Part shown: positions 10,870 through 23,313 of the stretch, one piece after another
Layout: each line of letters begins with the position of its first letter
Position numbering within the stretch: position 1 is the stretch's first letter
From: an uncultured Serinicoccus sp.
GTDB taxonomy: Bacteria > Actinomycetota > Actinomycetes > Actinomycetales > Dermatophilaceae
Direction of reading: 5' to 3'
Length of the DNA: 64,000 nt
Assembly: GCF_947500995.1 (NCBI RefSeq)
Contig: NZ_CANMUA010000001.1
Location: 372,001 to 436,000 of the forward strand
The notes under the pieces: generated by a model
Databases searched by the model: none
Told to the model about the DNA's origin: nothing
The model's input: only the letters and a program-made list of their open reading frames with translations
Translations under genes and position numbers: made by a program

Positions 10870-11643
10870 GTGAGCACCGACCTGACCCACACCCCGGACG
10901 CGGAGGACTTCCGTGCCCTGGCGCGCAGCGCGCCGTGGCGCTTCGTCACGCTGCACTGGACCCACCGCGCCCACGACGGCGGGACGGCGGCTGGGCGCGA
11001 GCCGGCGCAGGCCTGGCTGGACCGGGCCGAGCCGCGGCTCACGGTGCGACAGGGGCGGGACGTCTTCACCGACACCGAGGTTCCCTACGGCGGCTCGACG
11101 CAGGTCACGCCCGCACGGGACGATGGCGTGTCCTTCCGCGCGGACGGGCTCGTCTCGGCACGGCCGCAGGGGTGGGCGTGGGACCACTCCGACCCCTTGT
11201 GGGGCGACTACCGCTGGACCGCCATGCTCGACCCGGTCGAGCTCGCCGACGGCGTGCGTCTCGACGAGGACGACGGCCTGGACGTGCGGGTGGAGGGCGT
11301 CGAGGTCACCGAGGTCACCCAGGTGGAGCTGCGGGGGCGCCGGACCTGGCAGGCGGTGTGCCGCCCGACCGTCGGCGCCTACGACCCCCGGTGCGGATGC
11401 TGCCCGCTGCTGGACAGCGTGGCCAGCCGGCTGCTGGAGTACGGCCCCGACGACCCCACCCTGGCGACCGGGCGGGAGAGCCTGCCGACGGCATACCTCG
11501 TCAGCCTCGACGTGCGCACCGGGATCGTCGTCGACGTCTCACCGCAGGACGGCGACGGGGCGGGCAGCAGCTTCGGCAACGAGATCCACGCCGTGGACGA
11601 GCCGCTCAGGCCGCCAGCGGCTCGCGCACCAGCCGGCCGATGA
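10870..11643 (+). CDS. Hypothetical protein
   Basis: 257 aa ORF in the only plausible coding frame here; no family recognised; contains CGCCPLLDS. Confidence 0.7.
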   Translation: MSTDLTHTPDAEDFRALARSAPWRFVTLHWTHRAHDGGTAAGREPAQAWLDRAEPRLTVRQGRDVFTDTEVPYGGSTQVTPARDDGVSFRADGLVSARPQGWAWDHSDPLWGDYRWTAMLDPVELADGVRLDEDDGLDVRVEGVEVTEVTQVELRGRRTWQAVCRPTVGAYDPRCGCCPLLDSVASRLLEYGPDDPTLATGRESLPTAYLVSLDVRTGIVVDVSPQDGDGAGSSFGNEIHAVDEPLRPPAARAPAGR

Positions 11644-12175
11644 GCTCGGCCACCTGTCCGCGCACGTCGTCCGCGAGGTCACCGCTCTCGAGGGCTGCCG
11701 GGGCCGAGGCCAGACCGACCGTCTGCTCGAGCGGCCGCGCGCCCGCGACCTGCAGCACCCGCACCGCGTCCTCGCGCGCCCACTGTGCGGCCTTCGGCGA
11801 GGCGGAGGCACCGAGCACGGCCACCGGCTTGCCGGCCAGGGCGGCCGCCCCGCGGGGCCGGGAGGCCCAGTCGATGGCGTTCTTGAGCACGCCGGGCAGC
11901 GAGCCGTTGAACTCCGGCGTCGCCACCACGAGCGCGTCGGCGGCGGTGACCTGGTCCCGGAACGCGCGCACGGCCTCCGGAGGGCTGTCCGTGTCGAGGT
12001 CCTGGTCGTAGTGCGGCAGCGAGGGCAGCAGCGTGCTGATGTCGCCGTCGACGCCCTCGGGCAGCGCGTCGAGCGCGGCCTGGGCCAGGCGACGGTTGGT
12101 CGAGTCGGGCCGCAGGCTGCCGACGAGGACGAGCACGGTGGGACGGTCGGTGGCAGTAGTCACGTGATGCGTCAA
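11606..12175 (-). CDS. NADPH-dependent FMN reductase family protein
   Basis: VLVLVGSLRPDSTNRRLAQAAL, ATPEFNGSLPGVLKNAIDWASRP: flavodoxin-like FMN reductase motifs. Confidence 0.9.
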   Translation of the reverse strand: MTHHVTTATDRPTVLVLVGSLRPDSTNRRLAQAALDALPEGVDGDISTLLPSLPHYDQDLDTDSPPEAVRAFRDQVTAADALVVATPEFNGSLPGVLKNAIDWASRPRGAAALAGKPVAVLGASASPKAAQWAREDAVRVLQVAGARPLEQTVGLASAPAALESGDLADDVRGQVAELIGRLVREPLAA

Positions 12176-12248
12176 CCATCAGCGCCGTGCCGGTATTCCC
12201 CGCTCGGTCCCGTGGGACCCGGCACCGTGCCCGATCGGCACGGGACGC

Positions 12249-12689
12249 TCATCCGCGGGCGAGCCGCTCCTTGACCGTGCCCGGCTTCGGGTTGGTGTGG
12301 GGTATGCCGTCCATCACCACGGTGGGGACGGTCTCGTTGCCGTCGTTGACGCTGCGGACGAAGGCGGCACCCTCCTCGTCCTCCCAGATGTTGACCCAGG
12401 TGGCCCGGTCCTTCAGCCCGCCCAGCCGCGCCTTGAGCATGGCGCAGAAGCCGCACCCCGGACGCCAGTAGATGACGACGTCCCCGCGCGGGTCGTCCTG
12501 CGCCATGTCCTCGACCTCCTGCTGCGTCGTCCCGCCTCGGCGGCCACGCCAGGGGGAGGTCCACCAGGCGATGCCGAGCGCCAGCACACCGTAGCCGACC
12601 GCCCACGCCGCACGCCCGTCGAGGACGAGGTCCACGACGACCAGACCCAGGACGACGACGAGCGCTCCCCACAGCCACGGTGACCTCAT
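12249..12689 (-). CDS. Membrane-anchored glutaredoxin/mycoredoxin-like protein
   Basis: Two hydrophobic N-terminal segments, then VVIYWRPGCGFCAMLKARL (CxxC), NGNETVPTVVMDG thioredoxin-fold motif. Confidence 0.85.
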   Translation of the reverse strand: MRSPWLWGALVVVLGLVVVDLVLDGRAAWAVGYGVLALGIAWWTSPWRGRRGGTTQQEVEDMAQDDPRGDVVIYWRPGCGFCAMLKARLGGLKDRATWVNIWEDEEGAAFVRSVNDGNETVPTVVMDGIPHTNPKPGTVKERLARG

Positions 12690-12768
12690 ACCCCCATGGT
12701 GGTGCGGGAGCGCGGCTCCCGCCTCCGCCATCCGGGGGAGATCGTGCGAGGGGGCCTACGCTGGTGCG

Positions 12769-14205
12769 GTGACCGCTCGTCCGCAGGAGGGATACCTGGA
12801 CCGTCGCTCGCCCCGCGGGCGGACGATGCTGGCGGCCGTCACCCTCGGGTCCGGCGTCGCGATCCTCGACGGCTCCATCGTCAACGTGGCCCTGCGGACC
12901 ATCGGGGAGGACCTCGGCGCCACGCTCCCGCAGCTGCAGTGGATCGTCGGCGGCTACCTGCTGTCGCTGGCCTCGCTCGTGCTCGTCGCCGGGGCGCTGG
13001 GCGACCGGCTGGGTCGACGACGCGTCTACCTCGTCGGCATGGCGTGGTTCCTCCTCGCCTCGGCGCTGTGCGCGCTCGCGCAGGACCCGGCCCAGCTCAT
13101 CGCGGCCCGCCTGGTGCAGGGCGTGGGCGCGGCGCTGCTCACCCCCGGTGCGCTCGCGCTCATCCAGGCGAGCTACGCCCCCGGCGACCGGGCCCCGGCC
13201 ATCGGCACCTGGGCGGGCGTCTCCGGCATCGCGGCGGCGGTCGGTCCGCTCGTCGGCGGCGCCATCGTCGACACCACCAGCTGGCGGTGGATCTTCGCCA
13301 TCAACATCCCGCTGTGCATCATCGTCATCGCGCTGGCCGCCTGGTCGGCGCCGGAGAGCAAGGACGTGGAGTCGACCGGGAGGTTCGACCTCGTGGGCTC
13401 CGCGCTCGTCGTCATCGGGCTGGCGGCCTCGACCTGGGCGCTCACGACCGCCGCCGAGGCACCGAGGGCGGCGCTCGTGCTCGCCTGGGTGGTGACCGCC
13501 CTGGCGGCGGCCGGCTTCCTCTGGTGGAGCCGGCGCGCGGCGCACCCGCTCGTGCCGCTGCACCTCTTCGGCTCCCGCGTCTTCTCCGCCGCCAACGCCA
13601 TGACCCTGCTGGTCTACGGCGCCCTCGGCGTGGTCATGCTCTTCGTCGTCATCCAGCTGCAGGTGACCGCGGGCTGGTCGGCGACCGCCTCCGGGCTGGC
13701 CGGGCTGCCGGTCACCGTCGCGCTGCTGCTGCTCTCCACCCGGGCCGCCGCGCTCGCCGACCGCATCGGGCCACGGGTGCCCATGACGGTGGGGCCGCTG
13801 GTGTGTGCCGTGGGCACCCTGCTCATGGTCGGGATCGGCCGGGACACCGGCTGGGGCGGGGTGCTGCCGGGCATGGTGGTCTTCGCCCTCGGGCTGGCGC
13901 TGCTGGTCTCCCCGCTCACCGCCGCGGTGCTCGCCGCCGTCGCCGACCGCTACGCCGGCCTCGCCAGCGGCATCAACAACGCCGTCGCCCGCACGGGGTC
14001 GCTGCTCGCGGTGGCCGCGCTCCCGGCGCTGGTGGGTCTGTCGGGCACCGACTACGCCGACCCGGTGGCCTTCACCGGCGGCTACCGCTGGGCGATGCTC
14101 ATCTGCACCGCGCTGCTCGCCGGCGGCGGCGTCATCAGCTGGTTCGGGCTCCGGCCGGGGCCCGCGCGGGACCGAGCCGGCGTGGCCTCACCGCCCCTCG
14201 ACTGA
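12769..14205 (+). CDS. MFS transporter, DHA2 (EmrB/QacA-like) family
   Basis: LDGSIVNVALRTIGEDLGATLPQLQWIVGGYLLSLASLVLVAGALGDRLGRRRVYL: DHA2 motifs, ~14 TM. Confidence 0.92.
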   Translation: MTARPQEGYLDRRSPRGRTMLAAVTLGSGVAILDGSIVNVALRTIGEDLGATLPQLQWIVGGYLLSLASLVLVAGALGDRLGRRRVYLVGMAWFLLASALCALAQDPAQLIAARLVQGVGAALLTPGALALIQASYAPGDRAPAIGTWAGVSGIAAAVGPLVGGAIVDTTSWRWIFAINIPLCIIVIALAAWSAPESKDVESTGRFDLVGSALVVIGLAASTWALTTAAEAPRAALVLAWVVTALAAAGFLWWSRRAAHPLVPLHLFGSRVFSAANAMTLLVYGALGVVMLFVVIQLQVTAGWSATASGLAGLPVTVALLLLSTRAAALADRIGPRVPMTVGPLVCAVGTLLMVGIGRDTGWGGVLPGMVVFALGLALLVSPLTAAVLAAVADRYAGLASGINNAVARTGSLLAVAALPALVGLSGTDYADPVAFTGGYRWAMLICTALLAGGGVISWFGLRPGPARDRAGVASPPLD

Positions 14206-14279
14206 GCCGACCGCGGGACCGCCGCCCCGGCGGCAGACCCACGGTCACCTGCAGCCCGGAGCACGGTGCGGCCCGCCGG

Positions 14280-16538
<2,259 letters not shown>

Positions 16539-17177
16539 TCAGCGGGTGGCCTTGAAGTAGGCCGTCGACTCCTTCTTCCACAGGAAGAACAGGACGACCG
16601 CCGCGATGACGGCGGAGACCGCGTTGAGCAGCATGACGAACGTCCCGCCGCCGGCACCCGGGATCATGCTGCTGCCGAGCAGCCCGACCAGGAAGCTGAT
16701 GACGTTGAGGACACCCAGGACCGTCGCGACGATGCGCGCCCATCCCTTGCCCTTGCCGCAGAAGCGACCGATGAGGAACCAGAGCAGCGCGGCGATGAGA
16801 CCGGAGACCAGGGCGCTGGCGGGCGCGGCGGCCACCTGCTGGTCGATCACGTCCTGCGACAGGGACGTCCCCATGGCGTCCGAGGCCTGGGTCAGCCGGT
16901 CACGGATGCTCTCCTCGCTCTCGAAGAAACCGACGAGCCCGGTGACGAGGGAGACCACACCCCCGGCGTACATGAGCTTCTCCGCCAGGCCCACCGGCTG
17001 CGGCTTCGTGACCGCCCCCGGGGCACCGTCGTGCGCGGCGTGGGTGTCGTAGCTCGGCGCCGCCTGGTAGCCGCCCCCGTGCTGGGGTGCGCCCGCGTCG
17101 CTCTGCGGCTGGTCGGCCTCGTGCTGCGGTGCGTTCGGATCGTGGTGCGGGTCCTCGTGACCCGGGTTCTGTGACAT
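16539..17177 (-). CDS. Hypothetical membrane protein
   Basis: Low-complexity His/Asp/Gln-rich N-terminus followed by several TM segments. Confidence 0.75.
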   Translation of the reverse strand: MSQNPGHEDPHHDPNAPQHEADQPQSDAGAPQHGGGYQAAPSYDTHAAHDGAPGAVTKPQPVGLAEKLMYAGGVVSLVTGLVGFFESEESIRDRLTQASDAMGTSLSQDVIDQQVAAAPASALVSGLIAALLWFLIGRFCGKGKGWARIVATVLGVLNVISFLVGLLGSSMIPGAGGGTFVMLLNAVSAVIAAVVLFFLWKKESTAYFKATR

Positions 17178-17243
17178 GTCTCCCCTTCCATGGGCGTGCT
17201 GGACGCACGCGTGACGCGGACACCCTAGCGGGGCTGGAGTGAC

Positions 17244-18239
17244 TTATGCGACAGCCGCCTCGGCGAGCCTGAGCGCCGCCTGGGAGAGGGCCCGGGTGGT
17301 CTTCAGCGCCCCGGCCGGGCTGGCGGACGCCAGCCCGCAGGCCGGGGTCAGGCCGACGTCGGCGAGCGCGGCGGCGGGGAGTCCGGCCTCGTGCCAGCGC
17401 CGCAGCAGCGGCTCCAGCGGGTCGGTGGCTCCCGCCTCGACCCCCGCCCAGAGCCGGCGGCCGTCCTCGACGGCCGCGGCGACCTGCTCGAAGCGTGCGC
17501 GACCGACCTGCGCGAGGTCCAGCGCGAGGAACCCCGCGCCCGACTCGGCCAGCACGCCCACCGGCGGGTCGGCGGCGCAGGTGTGGACCCCGCATACCTG
17601 TGCGCCGGGCTGGTCGAGCACCTGCCGCAGCGCGGTCACCGCCTCTCCCCGTTCGGGCGTGCGCAGGACGCGGTAGCCCGACTCGGAGCGGATCCTCCCC
17701 AGGAGCACGGCGGTGAGCGACGGCTCGTCGACCTGCAGGATCAGCTCGGCGCCCGGGACCAGGCGCTGCACCCGGTCCAGGTAGGCCGCCACCCCCTCGG
17801 CGAGCGAGACCACGACGTCGCGGGTCGCGCCGGCGTCGTCCAGCACGCGGTCCCCCAGCGGTCGCCAGAGCGAGGCCGCCAGGGTCCAGGGACCGGCGAC
17901 CTGCACCTTGAGCGGCCCCGCGTAGCCGTCCATGGCCTCGGCGAGCTCGTCGAGGTCCTGGGCCAGCAGCGAGGCGGCGCGCTCGGCGTCCCGACCCGGT
18001 CGGTCCACCAGGCGCCAGCCCTGCGGCTGCAGGTCCACCGGCAGGTCGACGAGCAGGTGCGCCGCGCGGCCCACCAGGTCGGCCCCCGGCCCCCGGGCGG
18101 GCAGCTCGGGCAGGTACGGGACGGCCCGCACCCCCTCGGGCGCGCCGCCGGCGAGCTCGCCACCGACCACGCGCAGCGCCTCGCGCACGTCGGTGCCGGG
18201 CCAGGATCCGATGCCGGTGACGTCGACCACGCCGCTCAC
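17244..18239 (-). CDS. Methionine synthase (MetE C-terminal/UROD-like) family protein
   Basis: VTGIGSWPGTDVREAL...LQVDEPSLTAVLLG...VCGVHTCAADPPVGVL: MetE-like metal-binding region; ligA/mnmA neighbourhood typical of actinobacteria. Confidence 0.8.
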   Translation of the reverse strand: MSGVVDVTGIGSWPGTDVREALRVVGGELAGGAPEGVRAVPYLPELPARGPGADLVGRAAHLLVDLPVDLQPQGWRLVDRPGRDAERAASLLAQDLDELAEAMDGYAGPLKVQVAGPWTLAASLWRPLGDRVLDDAGATRDVVVSLAEGVAAYLDRVQRLVPGAELILQVDEPSLTAVLLGRIRSESGYRVLRTPERGEAVTALRQVLDQPGAQVCGVHTCAADPPVGVLAESGAGFLALDLAQVGRARFEQVAAAVEDGRRLWAGVEAGATDPLEPLLRRWHEAGLPAAALADVGLTPACGLASASPAGALKTTRALSQAALRLAEAAVA

Positions 18240-18278
18240 TGTAGGCGGTGGCGCCGGGCGGCAGGGACGGTGCGTGGT

Positions 18279-19400
18279 TCAGGCCCGCCCGGTGGAGGCG
18301 ATGGTGGCCGACCCGACCACGCGCGTGCCGTCGTAGAGCACGACCGACTGGCCGGGAGCGACCCCCCGGACCCGCTCGGCCAGGCGCACCGTCACCCGCT
18401 CCGGTATGCCGTCGCTGCCGCCGTCCGCGTGCACCTCCACCCGGGCCGGGTACTCCCGGCCGTGCGCCCGGATCTGGGCCCCCAGGTCCACCTCGCCGAC
18501 CGGCGCCGGGCCGCACCAGCGCAGGTGGTCACCCTCGACGACGTCGACCCCGAGCAGCTCCTCCGGGCCCACCACGACGGTGTTGGAGCGGGTGTCGGTG
18601 GACACGACGTAGCGGGGCCGGCCGTCGGCGGCGGGGACCTTCAGCCCCAGCCCGCGGCGCTGCCCGACGGTGTAGCCATGGGCTCCGCCGTGCTCGCCGA
18701 CGACCTCGCCGTCGCTGTCGACGATCGGGCCGGGGGCCGTCCCGAGGCGCGTCGCGAGGTAGCCGCGGGTGTCGCCGTCGGCGATGAAGCAGATGTCGTG
18801 GCTGTCCGGCTTCTTCGCGACCGAGAAGCCCCGCTCGCGCGCTTCCTCACGGATCTGCGGCTTGGTGGTGTCGCCGAGGGGGAAGAAGCTGCGGGCGAGC
18901 TGATCGGCGTCGAGCACCCCGAGCACGTAGGACTGGTCCTTGGCCGGGTCGACCGCCCGGTGCAGCTCGCGCCGCACCCCGCCGGGCGCCCCGGCGTCGG
19001 TGACCTCCTCGACCTGCGCGTAGTGGCCGGTGGCGACCGCGTCGAAGCCGAGCGCGAGCGCCTTGTCCAGCAGCGCGGCAAACTTGATCTTCTCGTTGCA
19101 GCGCAGGCACGGGTTGGGGGTGCGGCCGGCGGCGTACTCGGCGGCGAAGTCCTCGACGACGTCCTCCCGGAACCGCTGCGCCATGTCCCAGACGTAGAAC
19201 GGGATGCCGAGCCGGTCGGCGACCCGGCGGGCGTCACCGGCGTCCTCGAGGGTGCAGCAGCCGCGGGCCGACTCCCGCAGGGTGGCCGCCGACTGGGCCA
19301 GCGCCAGGTGCACCCCGACCACCTCGTGGCCGGCGTCGAGCATCCGGGCGGCGGCGACCGCCGAGTCGACCCCGCCGCTCATCGCGGCGACGACGCGCAT
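18279..19400 (-). CDS. mnmA: tRNA-specific 2-thiouridylase
   Basis: [20 protein letters not shown] (PP-loop), [27 protein letters not shown]. Confidence 0.97.
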   Translation of the reverse strand: MRVVAAMSGGVDSAVAAARMLDAGHEVVGVHLALAQSAATLRESARGCCTLEDAGDARRVADRLGIPFYVWDMAQRFREDVVEDFAAEYAAGRTPNPCLRCNEKIKFAALLDKALALGFDAVATGHYAQVEEVTDAGAPGGVRRELHRAVDPAKDQSYVLGVLDADQLARSFFPLGDTTKPQIREEARERGFSVAKKPDSHDICFIADGDTRGYLATRLGTAPGPIVDSDGEVVGEHGGAHGYTVGQRRGLGLKVPAADGRPRYVVSTDTRSNTVVVGPEELLGVDVVEGDHLRWCGPAPVGEVDLGAQIRAHGREYPARVEVHADGGSDGIPERVTVRLAERVRGVAPGQSVVLYDGTRVVGSATIASTGRA

Positions 19401-20629
19401 CAGGCGCTCCTGCGCGTCCGCGAGCCCGAGGCCGCGGCATGGGCGCGCTGGGCGCGCTCGAGGGCCGGCGGCAGCGCGGCGAGGACGGCGTCGACGTCGG
19501 CGCGGCTGGAGCCGTGGCCGAGGGTGAGCCGCAGCACGCCGGCCGCCTCGTCCTCGGGCACCCCCATGGCGAGCAGCACGTGGCTCGGTCGGGGCACCCC
19601 GGCCTGGCACGCCGAGCCGGTCGAGCAGGCGACCCCCGCCGCGTCCAGCAGGTAGAGCAGCGAGTCCCCCTCGCAGTCCGCGACCCGCAGGTGGACGTTG
19701 CCGGCGAGGCGGCTGGTCGTGTCGCCGGGGCTCCAGGGCCCCGAGACGGTGATGCCCGGGTCGAGCGCGAGCGCGCCGGTCACGAGGGCGTCGCGCAGCT
19801 CCCCGAGGTGTGCCGCGTGCTCGGCCTGGTGCTGCGCGGCGTGGGTGACCGCGACCGCGAGGCCGGCGATCGCCGGGGTGTCGAGGGTGCCGGAGCGCAG
19901 GCCGCGCTCCTGTCCCCCGCCGTGGGTGAGCGGCACGGGGGCCTGGTCGCGGCCGGCGGTGAGCACCCCCACCCCGAGCGGCCCGCCGACCTTGTGGCCG
20001 GTGACCACGCCCAGGTCGACCTGGGAGAGGTCCAGCGGGACCTGGCCGAGGGCCTGAACGGCGTCGGAGTGGAACGGGATGCCGTGCTCCCGGGCCACCG
20101 CGGCGAGCGCGGGGACGGGCGCCACCGTGCCCACCTCGTTGTTGGCCCACATGACGCTGACGAGGGCCACCGTGGCGGGCCCGCCGTCCGCCGCCAGCGC
20201 GGCGGCCAGCGCGTCCGGCGTGACGAGGCCGTCCCCGTCCGGCTCCACCCAGGTCACCCGCGCGCCCTCGCGGGCCACGAGGTGCTCGACGGGGTCGAGG
20301 ACGGCGTGGTGCTCGGTCCCGGCGACGACGAGCCGGTCGCGCGCCGGGTCGACGGAGCGGCGAGCGGCATACGTCCCCTTGACCGCGAGGTTGTCGGCCT
20401 CGGTGCCGCCGGAGGTGAAGACGACCTCCGAGGGCCGCACCCCGAGGGCCTCGGCGACCTGCTCCCGCGACTCCTCGACGACGCGGCGCGCGCGGCGACC
20501 AGGGTCGTGCAGCGAGCTGGCGTTGCCGGTCTGCCGCATCTCGCGGGCGACCACCTCGACCACCTCGTCCAGGACGGGCGTCGTGGCGGCGTGGTCGAGG
20601 TAGACGCGGGCAGGTGCGGGCACAGACAT
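19400..20629 (-). CDS. Cysteine desulfurase (NifS/IscS family)
   Basis: [56 protein letters not shown]. Confidence 0.95.
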   Translation of the reverse strand: MSVPAPARVYLDHAATTPVLDEVVEVVAREMRQTGNASSLHDPGRRARRVVEESREQVAEALGVRPSEVVFTSGGTEADNLAVKGTYAARRSVDPARDRLVVAGTEHHAVLDPVEHLVAREGARVTWVEPDGDGLVTPDALAAALAADGGPATVALVSVMWANNEVGTVAPVPALAAVAREHGIPFHSDAVQALGQVPLDLSQVDLGVVTGHKVGGPLGVGVLTAGRDQAPVPLTHGGGQERGLRSGTLDTPAIAGLAVAVTHAAQHQAEHAAHLGELRDALVTGALALDPGITVSGPWSPGDTTSRLAGNVHLRVADCEGDSLLYLLDAAGVACSTGSACQAGVPRPSHVLLAMGVPEDEAAGVLRLTLGHGSSRADVDAVLAALPPALERAQRAHAAASGSRTRRSA

Positions 20630-20695
20630 GACGGGACCCAGTCTACGAGCGGCCCCACAGCGCTCGGGCACCGCGGACCACCGGCGGCCGGGGGC

Positions 20696-21652
20696 TCAGC
20701 CCTTGTTCTGCTGCACCTTGTCGGCCGCCTGCGGCAGGATCGTGAAGAGGTCGCCGACCACGCCGAAGTCGACGAGCTCGAAGATGGGCGCCTCGGCGTC
20801 CTTGTTGACCGCGACGATCGTCTTGGAGGTCTGCATGCCGGCGCGGTGCTGGATCGCGCCGGAGATGCCGGCCGCGACGTAGAGCTGCGGGCTCACCGAG
20901 ACACCGGTCTGGCCGACCTGATGGGAGTGCGGGTACCACCCGGCGTCCACGGCCGCGCGCGAGGCGCCCACGGCCGCACCGAGCGCGTCGGCGAAGGCCT
21001 CGACCGGGCCGAAGTCGCCGCCCGTGCCGCGCCCGCCCGACACCACGATGGCGGCCTCGGTGAGCGAGGGGCGGCCGGACTTCTCCTTGGCCGTGCGCGA
21101 GGTCACCCGCGCCGCCCGGGCGACGTCGGAGACCTCGGTGGTCACGGTCTCCTCGGTCGGGCTGGCCGCCGACTCCTCGGCGGGGATGCTGTTGGGCTTG
21201 ACGGTGATGATGGGGGTGCCGGTGCCCACCTGCGCGGCGACGGTGTAGCTGCCGGCGAAGACGGACTTGGTCACGCGCAGGCCGGCGTCGCCAGTCGCGA
21301 CGTCGACGGCGTCGGTGATGAGGCCCGACCCGGTCTTGATCGCCAGCCGGCCGGCGACCTCCTTGGCGTCGTTGGTGGAGGCGACGAGGACAGCGGCGGG
21401 CGAGGTGCGCGCGACCAGGTCGGCCAGCAGCTCGGCCACGGGGGCGACGAGGTGGTCGGTGTAGACCGCGTCGTCCGCGACGTAGACCTTCGCCGCGCCG
21501 TAGCGGGCCAGCGTCTCCTTCGCCGCGGCATACCCCTGACCGACGAAGACGGCCGACGGCTCGCCGAGGCGGCGCGCCACGGTGAGCATCTCGGCGGTGG
21601 TCTTGCGGACGTCACCGTCGACGTGGTCGACCAGGACGAGGACTTCACTCAT
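20696..21652 (-). CDS. etfA: Electron transfer flavoprotein subunit alpha
   Basis: [70 protein letters not shown]. Confidence 0.96.
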   Translation of the reverse strand: MSEVLVLVDHVDGDVRKTTAEMLTVARRLGEPSAVFVGQGYAAAKETLARYGAAKVYVADDAVYTDHLVAPVAELLADLVARTSPAAVLVASTNDAKEVAGRLAIKTGSGLITDAVDVATGDAGLRVTKSVFAGSYTVAAQVGTGTPIITVKPNSIPAEESAASPTEETVTTEVSDVARAARVTSRTAKEKSGRPSLTEAAIVVSGGRGTGGDFGPVEAFADALGAAVGASRAAVDAGWYPHSHQVGQTGVSVSPQLYVAAGISGAIQHRAGMQTSKTIVAVNKDAEAPIFELVDFGVVGDLFTILPQAADKVQQNKG

Positions 21653-21687
21653 GTCTGCAGGCTCCTTGGTATGTCGTGTCGGCCGGG

Positions 21688-22467
21688 TCAGGCGAGCCGG
21701 CGCGCGGCCAGGAAGTCGGCGAGCGCCTCGCCACCCTGGCCCTCGTCGGTGACGACCTCGCCGGCCTCGCGCGGCGGGCGGGCCTGCGTCTCCTCGACGC
21801 GCGCCCAGGCCGCGTCCAGGCCGACCTGGGAGGGGTCGACGCCGAGGTCGGCCAGGCTCCAGGTCTGCACGGGCTTCTTCTTGGCCGCCATGATCCCCTT
21901 GAACGAGGGGTAGCGCGGCTCGTTGATCTGGTCGGTCACCGACACGACGGCCGGCAGGTCGGCCTCGACGGTCTCGGAGAAGGACTCGTTGTCGCGGCGG
22001 ATGCGCACGTGGCCGCCCTCGACGGTGAGCTCGGAGGCGAAGGTCACCTGGGGCAGGCCGAGCCGCTCGGCGAGCATGGCCGGCACGACCGACATCACCC
22101 CGTCGGTGGAGGCCAGCCCGGTGAGGACGAGGTCGACCTCACCGCACTTCTTCACCGCCTCGGCCAGCACGAGCGAGGTCGCCACGGCATCGGAGCCGGC
22201 GATGGCCTCGTCCAGCACGTGGACCCCCTGGTGGGCCCCCATCTGCAGGCTCTTCTTGATCGCGGTCGCGGCGTCCTCGGGGCCCATGGTGAGCACCGTC
22301 ACCTCGCCCTCGCCCGCCTCGACGATCTTCAGCGCCTCCTCGACGGCATACTCGTCCAGCTCGGAGAGCAGGCCGTCCACCCCCTCGCGGTCGGTGGTGC
22401 GGTCGGACTCGAAACCGCGCTCGCCCTGGGCGTCCGGCACGTACTTCACACAGACGACGATGTTCAC
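21688..22467 (-). CDS. etfB: Electron transfer flavoprotein subunit beta
   Basis: MNIVVCVKYVPDAQG...YAVEEALKI...GLASTDGVMSVVPAMLAERLGLPQVTF. Confidence 0.96.
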   Translation of the reverse strand: MNIVVCVKYVPDAQGERGFESDRTTDREGVDGLLSELDEYAVEEALKIVEAGEGEVTVLTMGPEDAATAIKKSLQMGAHQGVHVLDEAIAGSDAVATSLVLAEAVKKCGEVDLVLTGLASTDGVMSVVPAMLAERLGLPQVTFASELTVEGGHVRIRRDNESFSETVEADLPAVVSVTDQINEPRYPSFKGIMAAKKKPVQTWSLADLGVDPSQVGLDAAWARVEETQARPPREAGEVVTDEGQGGEALADFLAARRLA

Positions 22468-22515
22468 TGCTCACGTCCTCGTGGTTGTGGGTGGGTCGTT
22501 GGCCCCATCTTGACA

Positions 22516-22533
22516 CTTGACGCTCGCGTCAAG
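22516..22533. promoter_or_regulatory. Palindromic operator-like site upstream of etfBA
   Basis: CTTGACGC-TC-GCGTCAAG: perfect 8-bp arms; on the minus strand the arms carry TTGACG/TTGACA-like -35 sequences ~50 nt upstream of etfB. Confidence 0.55.
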
Positions 22534-22575
22534 CCAACCGGGAGGGTATGCCGTCGGCCCAGCGACGGGACCGGG

Positions 22576-23313
22576 TCAGCCGAAGAGGCTGGGGACCCAG
22601 CCCATCAGCACCAGGAACACCAGGAGTACCGGGTAGAGGAGCGCGAGGGTCCAGCGCCGCCGGGCGGCCCCGGGGGCCGCGGCCTCGCCCGGCGCCCGGA
22701 GAGCGCCGTCGCGGAACGTGCGGTAGGCGATGACGCTGGAGGCCAGGAGCGCCGCCAGGCCCACCAGCGTCGGCCCGAGCACCGGGAGGGTGAAGAGCTC
22801 CTCGGGCCACAGCAGCTGGACCGCGACGAACCCGCCGATCATGAGGATGGGCGCCACCACGACGACCCGGCGCCTCCCGACGAGCACCCGCAGCGTGGCC
22901 TCCGGCGCGGCCAGCAGCAACGTCGTCAGGAGTCCGAGCAGGGCGGCCGAGCCGAGGTCGCCGCCGGTCACCGTCAGCCCGTCGCCGCGGAGCCAGCCGG
23001 TGAGCGCCCACGCGGTGAGCATCAGGCCGGCCAGCCCCAGGCAGATGTGCGCCACGTCGGTCCGGCGCAGACCGGTCTCGCGGTCGGCACCGACCGGCAG
23101 CTCCCGCGCGTAGGCCACCGGGTCGCCGAAGACCTCCTGGGCGCTCTCCCCGGACTCGCGGACGTGGCTCTCGACCGTCACCACGTCGTCGCCCAGCCGG
23201 TCCGGCCGCACACCGAGGAGGTTCCGCTCCAGCAGGAAGGCGTCCAGCCACCGCCGCTCCACCGTCGGCGCCAGGTGGCGCGGGTCCATGGCCTCGTCGG
23301 CGGTCCTCGTCAT
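22576..23313 (-). CDS. Membrane protein with N-terminal permease prefix/HAAS-like domain
   Basis: N-terminal region followed by 6 hydrophobic segments; start overlaps PadR stop, the usual PadR partner arrangement. Confidence 0.75.
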   Translation of the reverse strand: MTRTADEAMDPRHLAPTVERRWLDAFLLERNLLGVRPDRLGDDVVTVESHVRESGESAQEVFGDPVAYARELPVGADRETGLRRTDVAHICLGLAGLMLTAWALTGWLRGDGLTVTGGDLGSAALLGLLTTLLLAAPEATLRVLVGRRRVVVVAPILMIGGFVAVQLLWPEELFTLPVLGPTLVGLAALLASSVIAYRTFRDGALRAPGEAAAPGAARRRWTLALLYPVLLVFLVLMGWVPSLFG

